DNA from: Pseudisothecium myosuroides
Lineage: Eukaryota; Streptophyta; Bryopsida; Hypnales; Lembophyllaceae
Assembly: GCA_951799445.1 (NCBI GenBank)
Contig: OX637296.1
Coordinates: 13,764,001 to 13,828,000 of the forward strand
Direction: 5' to 3'
Length of the DNA: 64,000 bases
Part shown: in pieces, positions 47,579 through 58,663 of the stretch
Position numbering within the stretch: the stretch's first letter is position 1
How the letters are laid out: the number at the start of each line of letters is the position of its first letter
Made by a program: the position numbers and the translations under genes
The notes under the pieces: model-generated
Databases searched by the model: none
What the model was told of the DNA's origin: nothing
What the model saw: the letters and a program-made list of their open reading frames with translations, nothing else

Positions 47579-49596
47579 AATATATCTATGATACTAAAAT
47601 TAGCAAATATTAGGTACAAGATCTAGTAATCTGTAATATTTTTTTCATCACTGTAGAGCTCTATGCATGCTTGGTTAAGATTTATTTCAAAAAGATGGTC
47701 TTTCAATTTGTATTTCAATGGATAGTCAGAGACAATATTAATAAATCTAAGAGTGATATTTTCAATTTCCTAAAGAGTGTAATTTGCCATCTTTGTTCAA
47801 GTGATGAAGCTATTTGCATTTATTAGTACATAGTTTATTCTTGAAGTTCCTAGGCCTTTTATTCATGAATTACCACCCAAAAATGCCATTTCTATTGCAA
47901 AAAGCAAAAAACATTAAAAATTATTTTCCATGCATATTTAACTGTAGTATGTTGCACAATGGCACTAAAGTACCACAATGTAAGAATGTATGGAAGAAAT
48001 TTCAAATAAATTGACCACACAAATTGCAAGACATTTGTGTTGAAAGTAAAGAGCATGGTTTTTTGTTGCACCTTATGTGACTAGATTATAAGATTTTAAA
48101 TCTCCTTAGCTTAAAATTTTTGCACTATCAATATTGAATTAAGAAATTTATGCTGAGAATTGAGTTGAAAGCTCGGTTGAAAGTCTAGGACAAAAAATTC
48201 AAAAAAAAATTGGTTTTTATTCTTTAAAAAGTTTTTCAATAGAAACAAATATAAGATTGAAGGAAAAACAAAATCTTTAATAACTCTAAGATGGAATTGA
48301 AACATACTAATTCCAACATGAGATTATTATTAAAAGCACACTAAACCTTGTGAAACTTTTTTTTTGAGAATTTTGAAAATGGAGTTCAAAAACAAATTCA
48401 ATATGTTATTTTCTCAAGAAGATGCTATGATTGCCCGCAAAGCAAGATGGTTCATAACTTTCACATCACGAATCTAAATTGAATGAATCAAATCTTTCCA
48501 TGTAGACAAAAATATAATCTTTAAGAAGAAACTTAAAATTTAATTTCAAATTTTTGTGCTTCTTTGTTGTTGGCTTTTTTGAGCTTATGGTGGCATAATT
48601 TTTCTCTCCATGGCACCAATTGAAATAAAAATTGTATTCCTAGAAAGCTAATGTATTTTTCCATCTTCAAAAAAAGTTTCAAAAATTTGCGATGAAAATT
48701 GAGATTGTAGGAACCTACTTCAAATCCATTTGTCCTCCATTGGAAATATGGGACTTTAGAGAATAACATGTCATTGTATTTTTTTTAAGTGATCCGTAAC
48801 ACAATTTGTTTAAGATTGCATGGTTGCAATTCAAAAAAATTGGTAAAACTCATCAAAACTTCATCTTTTTGTTTAGTTTAGAACAAAATCCAAGACTCAA
48901 AAAAAGCCTTGGACATTTAAAAGTTAATAAATGATGTTCATGATGTTTATGTATACTTTGTCAAATCAAAGAAACCTCAATGGATTCTATCATGAATATG
49001 AATTTTGGAATGAAGTTAGAGTGGTGTTGTAGATTGCAGGAATGAAATATCCAAAATTCTAGCTCTCATTTTTATATATGGTATTTTTTCATCTATGCAT
49101 TCATCTTTCATCTTGTTTTAACTAGCACACAATAATATTCATGTTTATAGATCATTAGAATGAAGCTAGAGTGAGAGTACAAAGAATGAATGAATTCCTT
49201 GCGTATGAAAATGAAATTTAGTACAAATTTAGCATTTTTAACAAATATATTCTTCCATTGGATACTATATTTTGCTTACTAAAAAATATTAAACAATGAA
49301 ATGAATCAAAATATATTCCAATGATTCTAAATTCAAAGTCAAATTATATTAAGTTGAATTAGTCCAATGCCCATTCTATAGTCTTAGTAGACCTTCAATT
49401 CTTACAATTTGCAAATCAACTACAATTGCAATATCATTGGTTCTTTCAAATAGAATTGGAGAAGTTGTTGTATTCATTCAACTACTTTGGTATACAACAT
49501 CACTTGTAAATTAATTTGTTTATGGATCTAATTGACTAATATACATTAAAATTTTAAATTTCTTCAAAAATAAAGCTCAAGGAAATTAAGCCTAGC
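47579..49596. other. AT-rich interval with a further decayed family copy
   Basis: No gene. About 47835-48775 is another copy of the TTAA-terminal family (tcctaggcctt at the left, gggactttagagaataac at the right) whose terminal TTAA is eroded. The rest is AT-rich without recognised features. Confidence 0.5.
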
Positions 49597-50216
49597 TTAA
49601 CCCCTAAAGGACCATAAGGCCACCTTTGTGGTTTTTGCAACTACATTTGTAGAAAATTTGATATGTTAACCTCACTAACAATTCGTGAACAATGAAGAGA
49701 CCCTAGATGATTTTTTCCAATGAATCCGTTGGTGCAATCCGATCAAGAAATGATTGAGTTTGTTGTTTGCGAATTTTTGTGAATTTTTTGAGAATAGAGA
49801 AGACGCTCTAGGCCATCACTTCACAACCTCATATCTTTTTTTCTACCCCTCAAAATTATTTGAAAAAAATTACACATCATCATAATGATATGTACCTACG
49901 GAAAAAATTCAGAGTTTTTGGAGCACTTTGGGGCATTCTGATTTTGGCATTCCAATTTTAGCATTCCCATTTAAGCTTATGTAGAAAGTACAACCTAACC
50001 AAACATCTTTCATCAATCTTGTCAACGGTGGCATTTTCTCAAAAATTGTGCAATTTCCTTGATTTTTTTTCCGTAGGAAAGCTACATAAGTCTTCTTCAT
50101 TTCTATGGTGTTGATCATCAAAATTATTCCACACAAATGAGGAATTATACTTGTTGCGAGAGTTAGTCAAGAAAACAAGAGCTATGCTCAAACACCCCCA
50201 GTCCTTTAGGAGTTAA
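49597..50216 (+). mobile_element. TTAA-terminal element, copy 6 (short, intact ends)
   Basis: This 620-bp copy has the cleanest termini: TTAACCCCTAAAGGACC at the left and, inverted, TTAACTCCTAAAGGACT at the right. The interior is shorter and different from the longer copies, which suggests several internally distinct non-autonomous elements share one terminal sequence. Confidence 0.8.
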
Positions 50217-50320
50217 GGTTATGCTTTGAATCCACTTTTGAATTGTATCACAATAAAGTACATTTGAACATCACCAATGTACTACCTATATGCAATATGT
50301 ATGCAATCAATGTACGACAT

Positions 50321-50802
50321 GGTCCAATAGTCTTAAGAATTTTTCTTCCCAAACAAAAAGGAGATTCAATAAAAGGTCCATGAACTTCAAGATGCTTTTA
50401 CATGTTAAAAAATGCATAGATTTTCATGTTGCAAATTACATTGGAATTGTAGTAAAGTGTACTTGACTATCATAAAACAATTTATAGAGAAGTGGAGGTA
50501 AACTCATGGTATGAAGAATTTAGTTTGGCCTCCTACTTCACCATAGAAAACCTTTGGAGGGTACTAATCAAAGATTTTCTGTGTTCTAATATGCTCAATA
50601 GAATGCAAGCTATAATACACTCTCACACATACAAATATATGTATGTATGTATTTTATGATGCTCAAATATTCTTCACTATGATTCCAAATGAATTTGTGG
50701 TTTGAAGATCTATCCATTTTTTAGTATGCTAGAACTTCTTGAAGTTCATGAACTTTTTCATGAATTTGCATGAAAAAAAAATTCACAAGATAATTGAATC
50801 CT
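50321..50802. mobile_element. Family L element, copy 3
   Basis: The left end (ggtccaatagtcttaag, then catgaacttcaagatgctt) pairs with an inverted right end (cttcttgaagttcatgaac, then gaatcct). The interior matches 16530-16620, including tgtacttgactatc versus tgaacttgactatc. No coding capacity. Confidence 0.65.
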
Positions 50803-51956
50803 ATTGTATAACATCCTTTGTTTCCTAAACCATAAAACTATAAAACTATATTTGTGAAACTCATTGTTTTAAAATTTTCTAACTTTCACAAATTCAACTA
50901 GATTTAATTTAATTCAATGTACGTAAATTCTTTGCTACGCTGCTTTTAAGATCCAATATAATTTAATAATTAAGAAAGACAATCTAATATTTGTAATTAA
51001 TATTTGTAATTAGTGTTCAATTTGTATGCATGACAAAGATTAGATAAAGTACAAGAAGAAAATTATACATTACTTTTGCTTCATCTTTAGTCTATTTTCT
51101 AATTCATTTCCAAAATTTTCAAAGAACTTAGATTTAAGCTTTAAATTAGTATACTTAAGTGCACCATCTGTCACTTTCAATTGTCAAAAATGATTAATTT
51201 CTAATGTATAAACAAAAATGATGAAGAAATATAAAAATCTAACATTGAACTTTGAACCAATATAGAACCTTCATATACTAGCCAATGAAGCATCCTCTGA
51301 TGCGTTGAAATCTAGCTTAAAATGCCAAAAAATTTGCCAAATTTCTTTGTGGAATAGTTTTGACTAGTAGAAGCTAAAATAGTCAACACTATTAGAACAT
51401 TGGTTGTTTCTAAAAGAATGAAATTAGACCAAGATATATTAGAATATAAAAATTTCTACACAATTGTTGAAGAATTTAAATTATTTGCCAAAAAGAGCTT
51501 TCAAAATCTTAAAGTTCATTACAATTTGGTTAATTTGGGAAAAAATATAATTTGATTATAAGTATCTTTGTCATACAATACAACTAGCTTGCTTTTTATG
51601 TACTTTTCTAGGCTTAATCTTCTTCCATTCATTGTTGATTTAGTTGTTGTCAAATGACAAGCCTCCTCTCCTATGGTCTAGGGCCACTACCAAGGTAGTC
51701 ATTCAAAAATGATGTGATTTTTGGACCAATAGGTGCATTCTTCAATCATTTCTACAAAGATTAAGAAAGTCACCCATCAGCCACTTTTTGGCTATAATGA
51801 CCTTATAAACATTATAATCTTTCAATCCATAAAGGTATATTCGCACTTGGTATTAGGGGCGATGGTTGCAATTTGAATTTGGTCTAGAAGTAGGTCTAAA
51901 TTTGTTCCTAAGGCCCTCAGTAACAACACTCTTTAACACCAAATGCAAGCAAACTT
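50803..51956. other. Gene-free AT-rich interval
   Basis: No gene or bounded repeat recognised. Confidence 0.4.
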
Positions 51957-52884
51957 TTAACCTTTAAAAGGACCAACGTGCTATTTTTAGTAACATAGCG
52001 ATTTTGGGTAGGTACATGTGACTAGAAATTTTCATATTTTAGGCTGGAATTTTAGTAGAAGTAGGGACAAGGAATATCTTTCATGTGTACTAAATTTCAT
52101 GACATTTGAAAATATGAGTCAAAAGTTATGGTGTAATATGTTGTTTGTTTCCCAACTCGGGCAAGCCGAGTAGATAAAAAAATCACTTTTTTCATAAACA
52201 AAAATTTGAAATTGATTTTCTAGATTTATATATAAGTGAAAAGCTTTGAATCACTCCATTTCGATCAATGAGTCAAAAGTTATGAGGAGTTTTAGTTTGC
52301 GGGCAGTTATGGATTCTCTATTCCAAAATAAACTTTGAAGTCATTTATTTCACTCAATTTTCAATATTTTTTGGAAAAAAATAAAATCATAGGATGTAGA
52401 TTGTTTATAACAACATTACAACCATTGGCATTGACATTTTTCAATTCCATAATTAAATTCTTAACAATTTAGTATTTTGAATCATTCTCTACTTCTTTCT
52501 ACTTACTGTTTTTTTTCTATATGTTGTACAATTCTAAGTGATGTGAAATTTTTTAAGCATGTAGCCAACTTGTTTAGGAAAAAGAATTCAAAGAAGCACC
52601 ACCATTTTGGACATTTTTTCATACAAATGTGACCTTGTGAAGTTGCCCTGTTTTCTACAGGGACAAAATAAGGATATTTGCCAATTCAAACGCCAATATC
52701 TTCCAATCCACATGGTGGAAAATTTTGAAATTTTTTCCACATCTTCTAAAACTAGCATACTACAAGATCCTACGCTTACATGTGTTCAAAATGTTTCTTT
52801 TCTAAAATTTGGTACTTGTACTAGAAATGGCAGTTTTGGAACATTTTTTTTGTGAAAATATAGTCAAGGAACTTTAGGGGTTAA
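51957..52884 (+). mobile_element. TTAA-terminal element, copy 7 (subfamily B)
   Basis: The 928-bp element runs from TTAACCTTTAAAAGGACC to GGAACTTTAGGGGTTAA. It is the best copy of the subfamily seen in decayed form at 1-952. The interior includes aaatatgagtcaaaagttatg and ttagtttgcgggcagttatg. Confidence 0.75.
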
Positions 52885-53284
52885 GTGATATTGTCGTGTT
52901 TTCTTTTCCTATGTGATCTATAATACTTATTTAAATTTGAACAATTGCTATTTTTTTTGTAAATTGATAAAACTTATCAAAACTTAGAGCAAATTTCAAG
53001 AAGCTCACAAAAAAGTGTTGGGCATTTAGGGATTAAAATGACCTTAATACAAGATTAAAGGCATTAGCAGTAATCAATGTCAATCTAGTATGAAGCAAAT
53101 CAATGCCATTAGCTAGATACCTTAGTCATTTCATATATATGACATATACATAGTGGAGATATCAATCCAACATTGATTGTAACGACTCGTTTTTTGAATT
53201 TTTAGTAAGATGAGTCCAAAATTTCATATCATTTTGATATAAGAAAACAATTTTGAATGTGGAAGTCCCCAATCATGGTTCTAA
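52885..53284. other. Short AT-rich interval
   Basis: The part to about 53040 resembles 48775-48930 and ends gcatttagggattaaa, another family-like terminus. No gene. Confidence 0.4.
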
Positions 53285-53516
53285 TTAACCCTTGAAGGAC
53301 GAACGGGTGACCCTAGAAATCATCCCTTTCCATTACCAAGTGAATCATTGGCTTAAAAAATTGCAAAAGCACTCATTAGAAGTCAAACTACTGCAGAAGA
53401 CCTCCCCTTTTCACAACAAAAATTCAAAAGATGAATAGTTAAACTTTTGTCCTACTACAAGAATTCCCTGTCATACATCACACAAAAAATCGATTGTGTC
53501 GACATTTAAGGATTAA
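53285..53516. mobile_element. Short TTAA-terminal element ending at the pectinesterase stop codon
   Basis: The 232-bp element has ends TTAACCCTTGAAGGACGA and, inverted, TTAATCCTTAAATGTCGA, matching the family terminus. The right TTAA (53513-53516) contains the TAA stop codon of the pectinesterase on the minus strand. The element therefore forms the start of that gene's 3' UTR. Confidence 0.65.
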
Positions 53517-56500
53517 CCATACAGAGCTGCCGAGTAAACAATGGCAGTTTCGGGCAACCATTCGGCACCCATCAGGAACGGATTCACCGTGAACTGATTT
53601 GCAACAAATGCGTCCTGGATCTGCGTCGCCCACGGCACACGGCCTGCACTTGCGGAGCCCGCGCCGGCGTTTTTGTACTCCCCGTAGAACAAAGTCTTCA
53701 GTGCGAAGTCGCCATTCCAAGGCAACCAACCTTCCGGAGCAATCACGTCCGTCACGGTGCTGGTCAGAAACACTGTCCGCGAGTATTCCTTCCAGGGGCG
53801 CCCGAGGTAGCTCAGCACCACCTGCGCGTCAAGGCAGGCAGTCAGTCATACTTGGTCAAGTTAGCAACCACTTGCGACCGTATTGTTTCCACAAACAACC
53901 ATGCTTACAATAATCACACTTAAATCACATAGATATGATAGGAAATCACGGTGTAATTCCGTAACCGGTTATCAGGATTGTCACTTCATGCTGAAGATTT
54001 AGTTAGAGTTTTCAAAAAAAATTGGGTAGATAATAATTATGTAAATTCTTCCATAGTCTCCTGAAAAAGTATGCACTTTTCAGAAGAAAAAAAATGTAAA
54101 CCCCTACTCACCACTACCCAAAACACGACTTGTACATTTGGACCCAATACATGATACTTGCATTTGGACCAAAAAGCATCACAGAAACCTATTGATTACA
54201 CAACATGTACACAAGCAAAACATGAGAGTCTACAAGAGTCAAGTTTTTTAATTTTTTGGTACATTTAGAGACAATACTTTGAAAATGAATAAATTATTTA
54301 CATATTGTCCAAATAATGCATCCTAAAGTGTGTTGGAATCCTCTTGCATTTGCCAATAAGATCCATGGTTTTATATTCAATGCAAATTGTGTCATGTTTT
54401 CACCTACACAAGTTTAAAATGAAACCTCAAGTTTTTTGTGATGTTGCATTGCAACAAGTTCCGTTTGTCTCTTATACTAAATGCAAACCATTTCACAATT
54501 TCATGTGTCATGTTTACATCCACACAATTCTTCATTCATTCATTCTTGCTAAACTCTCATGACATCCAAACTCAACGAAACCTTACAGCTCAATGAAACC
54601 TTAAGTTTTGGGAGATGTTCATTGCAACACACTCCATTTTAGTCTCTTATACTAAATGCAACCTTACCTTTTAGATGATGTTGCATTGCACCAGGTTCCA
54701 TTCCTATCTCTTGTATTAAATGCAAGCTACGTCAAGTTTTTGCCCAACCATATCCAACGAGTTCATTTGTTCTTTTGTATTTTTTTTTTTGCTAAACTCT
54801 AATAACATCCAAACATCTTTTGTCTCAATGAAACCTTCTAGCTCGATGAAACACTAAGTTTTGGTGATGTTGCATTGCAAGTGAACTGGCTCTATTCTAG
54901 TTAGTGTTTATAACCAAAAAAAGATGTCTGCTAATAAATCAAGGGCAAGTGCTTTTGAGATCCATGACTGACCTGGCTGCCTTTGTTCATCAGCTCGGGC
55001 GCAGCATCCACGACGCAATTTTGGAATGACAGACCCGTGTTCTGCGAGCTGATGGTGCGCCCTTGCGCCGTGAAGGTGTTTTGTTGGTTGGGCATGGGAA
55101 GGCGCGCCAGCAGCGTGCATGACTGGAACACGGCGGCCGCGTTACCGAACACGAAGTCCACTGTGCCGGAGATCGTGCAGTCCTTGAAGAACTGGCGCTT
55201 GCTGTGGGCGTACAACGTGTCTTGGTAGCCCTCCATGGCGACACGCCAGAAGGCGGTCTTGTCACCCTGCACCTTGAGTGCAACCGCTTGGTGGTTCCCT
55301 GCGCCCGCGGTGTTGCGGACGGTGAAATCGCGGCCGAGGAAGTTCGGGGCCAACACCGCTGCACCGCAAGGAAGCCAAACTTTAGACGTAATCATACAAT
55401 AGAATTCAATTAATAGTCAAATCATCAATAGAGATGCTAAACTCTGTATGTATTATTGGAAGAACACTGTTTGAAGGCAATGGTAATGACTCACGGTCAT
55501 CTGAAATTCTCTTTAAAACGGTCTGAATAATCTACTGTAGTAAGACTTCAAATAGACTGACCTTGTAAAAGACCATTCCGAAGTGATTCTTGAGCATTGA
55601 TAATGACTCACGAACACCTAAAACAGATGACATCCTCTTGAAACGTTTGGAAAAATAATCTAGACATCAAATAAACTGACTTCGAAAGACCATTGAATGT
55701 GGTTTTTGTCCAGGACAAAAAATTCTCGTTTGCAAGGATCAAACATAGGTCAATTGTCGGGATTTAACAGAGAAGTTTACAATCAGTTCGAACGATTCAA
55801 GTTAAACGTCCGAGCACTCCAGAGTTTCCATCTGTTTCAGCTATGGCGAACACAGTAGCGAGTTTAGACCTGGAGGAATGGACATTCTAAGAGAATTTGG
55901 TTGAGGTTATTACCAACCAAAAACAACATACAAACTTTGGGGTCCCAAAGCAATAAGAGATGATGAAGATCGAAAATGAGAGATGATACACATCTGGATG
56001 TTCAATTCAACAGAGTACCATTTCCAGATGACAGAGTTTAGAGTTAAAGACTTCCGGTTCCACTCCCAAATTGCCACTTGGACATACACATTCACCGTGG
56101 AAAGCATTCATTACGAAATGCATCACATTCAACGAAGTCTGAAACCCACTAACGATACAAACACTGACATTGCTCAATCAGTGATGGCTATGGCTTTACT
56201 TACGGTATTGCCAACAATTCATGTGAGAAGGCAGATGGAGGATAGAAACGCACCCATGGTTGCAGTTAGAAACGTGGTGATATTATCCCCCACGACGCTC
56301 TTGCTCCCCGTAATAACCGTGTTCCCCATCCCATCCCCAAACATCACCAGATTCTTCGCACTCTTCGGCACCTCCACATACTCACTATACACCCCCGCCT
56401 TCACCCGAATCACCCACTTCCTCGCATTATTCTTCGGCGCCGCGTCAATCGCCGCTTGGATACTCTGATACTGTCCCGATCCATCTTGCGCCACCACCGC

Positions 56501-57220
56501 ATCCACAATCGTCAAATTATTCGTCACACTCTGCATCAATTTCCTCTCCGCTGGTCTCATCCACACGGGAAGCTCATCTTCCCCAAGCTCATACACAACA
56601 CTGTCGTCCCTAAGCAAGCGTCGGCTATGGTCGCCATTCACGCCGAAGCTACTGATCGCTGCGACTAACGAGACCGCGTTCGACAGCAATGTCGTCACCC
56701 CCACAGCTTTCGAATTTATCAGGGCGCCATTCGTGGTGCCCACTTTTTCACTCACGCCGTCAAGACAGGTTGTGTGATCCGTCAGTGCGGAGCTTAACCA
56801 CGTCAAAGCGTCTGCCATCTGGTCCTTGAATTTCAGGGGGTTGAGAGTTGCGAGTGTTCCCAGAGAAAACTGCATATCCTCTTGTGAGTCAAGGAGGATG
56901 GATTGACAGACTGCGAGAGCGGAGTCTTCGCCTGCGCCGTTGCTGGTGGAGCGTAAGCTACTGGTGTAGGAGGAGAAGGAGTTCACTGAGAAGATAGCAT
57001 CGTTGATGCCGATGGTGGCGAGGCCTCGAGGTCCTGAGGTTGCGGCGTCGGGATGGGATGCGAGAGAGGTGAGGCAGGACTCGCGGTCGTAAGCGTGAGT
57101 GCACATCTTGTGCATTGTCTCCGACGTTGCTGCAAATGCGGGAAGCAGGGACGGAGAGAGGCAGAGCGCCATGACAAAGAAAAAACCATAGCTGCGACCT
57201 TCAGAGCTTCGACGCAACAT
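53513..57220 (-). CDS. Type I pectin methylesterase with PMEI pro-domain, 553 aa
   Basis: Exons 57220-56254, 55358-54973 and 53821-53513 join in frame across GT-AG introns of 895 and 1151 bp; an in-frame TAG sits two codons before the ATG. A signal peptide (about 1-31) precedes a PMEI inhibitor region with its four cysteines at 40, 49, 105 and 152. Two basic processing motifs follow, RRLL (200-203) and RKLM (226-229), where subtilases normally release the enzyme. The catalytic domain (from about 236) keeps the family residues Gln346 in HQAVAL, Gln368 and Asp369 in YQDTLY, Asp390 in DFVFG, and Arg459 and Trp461 in LGRPW. The enzyme de-esterifies cell-wall homogalacturonan, releasing methanol and stiffening or priming pectin for degradation. 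Length is normal for the family. The C-terminus reads WLPETAIVYSAALYG, where relatives usually end WLPxTGVPF or similar. Confidence 0.96.
53822..54972 (-). other. Intron 2 of the pectinesterase gene, with degenerate internal repeats
   Basis: A unit of roughly 65-100 bp recurs at about 54420, 54594, 54660 and 54846. It combines aaacctyaagtttt, gatgttgcattgcaac and tctyttatactaaatgc words. The repeats are imperfect and partly interrupted. Confidence 0.6.
55359..56253 (-). other. Intron 1 of the pectinesterase gene
   Basis: Positions 55480-55710 contain an imperfect duplication of about 116 bp (units starting gcaatggtaatgactcac and gcattgataatgactcac). No other feature recognised. Confidence 0.6.
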
Positions 57221-57308
57221 CTTCTACTTCGCTTGGACCGAGCTCTACTCCTTGAGAGAGGTCGATTCACACACCAGCAGACTCCCAGCTTGTGCTTGCT
57301 TGTCTATT

Positions 57309-57608
57309 CAATAGAAATCGAACCCACTTCGCTTCCTCTGTTTTCTTCGGGAGAATTTCAAACCAGAACTCGTGCTTTGCGTCACGACATGAGCTTCATC
57401 CGATCTCAAATTTGGAGACTAGCTGCAATGACTGAAAGAGTGTGAGGAGACTCAAGAGAAATCGAGCCGACTTCGCTTCCTCTCTAATCTTCGGGAGAAC
57501 TTCGCACAAGAGCTCGTATTGTGCGTCACAACATGAGCTTCATATATCAGAGCTCAAATTGGGAGACTGGAATGACTCAATGATTGTGAGGTGACTCAAT
57601 AGAAATCG
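57309..57608. repeat. 144-bp direct duplication upstream of the pectinesterase gene
   Basis: Units begin caatagaaatcg at 57309, caagagaaatcg at 57453 and, truncated, caatagaaatcg at 57597. Each full unit contains cacttcgcttcctct or gacttcgcttcctct, then cttcgggagaa and acatgagcttcat. The array begins 89 bp upstream of the start codon, so it probably overlaps the promoter or 5' UTR. Confidence 0.85.
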
Positions 57609-58250
57609 AAACTACAGCTGAGCTAGTACCCTATTTACTTTAAAATAATCTTTCGTATGAATGATACAGAAGATGAATCATGTTTGTTCACATCATTCTG
57701 GCAATGAGCAAATTGCAGCGACAAGTTGATCGAAAGGAGTTGCCGAAGTACTCAGCTTTGTGCTTGCTAGCTAGATCTGCGTCTCTGTCTGTATTGACTC
57801 TGTGTGTCGCATTCCATCTTTCTAGTGGGTGGAAGATCGCTTCCTTCTGTGATAAACAGCTCAGTGACAGCTACTATCATCAAAGTGACTGACACACGAA
57901 TTGCAGTTAGCAAATTTCCTGGTTACGATTCAAGTACGTGATGAGAAGCTTAATCTCCGTGAGAAAATTTGGGTTCATGCGATGAGCGACAGATGGCTGT
58001 TAGGATTGTTTTAGTTCCACTCCGTTTGGCATTCTGTTTGGGATGATTGTGATGTGAATTGTTGGATTACAAATCTGATTTAGACTGATGACTCATGAAT
58101 CTATTGGGGTTTAAGTACCGGTAATAAGAGTTGTACTGATAGAGTGTAGACTGCAAGATGTTAATGGAGTGTCAGCGACGAGATGTGCAATAAATGCTAC
58201 TCCGTATATTGCAGGCGGCGTTTTGCTAAAGTCACTCGCAGAAGGTCTCC
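57609..58250. other. Gene-free unique interval
   Basis: A 70-codon frame with an ATG at 57680 (plus strand) has a mildly hydrophobic middle but no recognisable motif. Nothing else seen. Confidence 0.35.
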
Positions 58251-58663
58251 GTGCACAACCTCAATGCAGTGAATGCACTCCTCTATAAATTGCTAATTTC
58301 TCACTGGTTTATAATTATAATTTGAAATTTTTGTCATTGGAAGCGCATCCAAAATTACTTTGAATGTGCACAAAAATTCAGATATTTGATGATGAAAATA
58401 AACTGCTCCAAAAGTGAGCTGAGAGATAAAAACTATAGAGGAGCCTGGGCAAATCACAATTATCAAAGAACATTCTCCTCTCGATTTGGAGGAAGACAGT
58501 TATCTTTCATTGTCAAATGTCTAAATTTGAAGGGGGGACTAGTCAAAGTATTTTAGGATGTGTTTCCAATGAATTTAAAAATAAATAAAAATTTAAATAT
58601 AAAACGGTGAAAAAATAGTGATTTATAGAGGAGTGCATTGAGGGATGAATTGAGGTTGTGCAC
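58251..58663. mobile_element. 413-bp TIR MITE
   Basis: The left end GTGCACAACCTCAATGCAGT and the right end inverted, GTGCACAACCTCAATTCATC, start identical terminal repeats. After a small offset both continue with AATGCACTCCTCTATAAAT. The TIR is about 60-70 bp and the interior is non-coding. A target duplication was not clearly seen. Confidence 0.8.

Noticed and set aside
57680..57892. 70-codon frame with an ATG
   Set aside because: Its hydrophobic middle is weak, there is no motif, and nothing around it suggests a gene.
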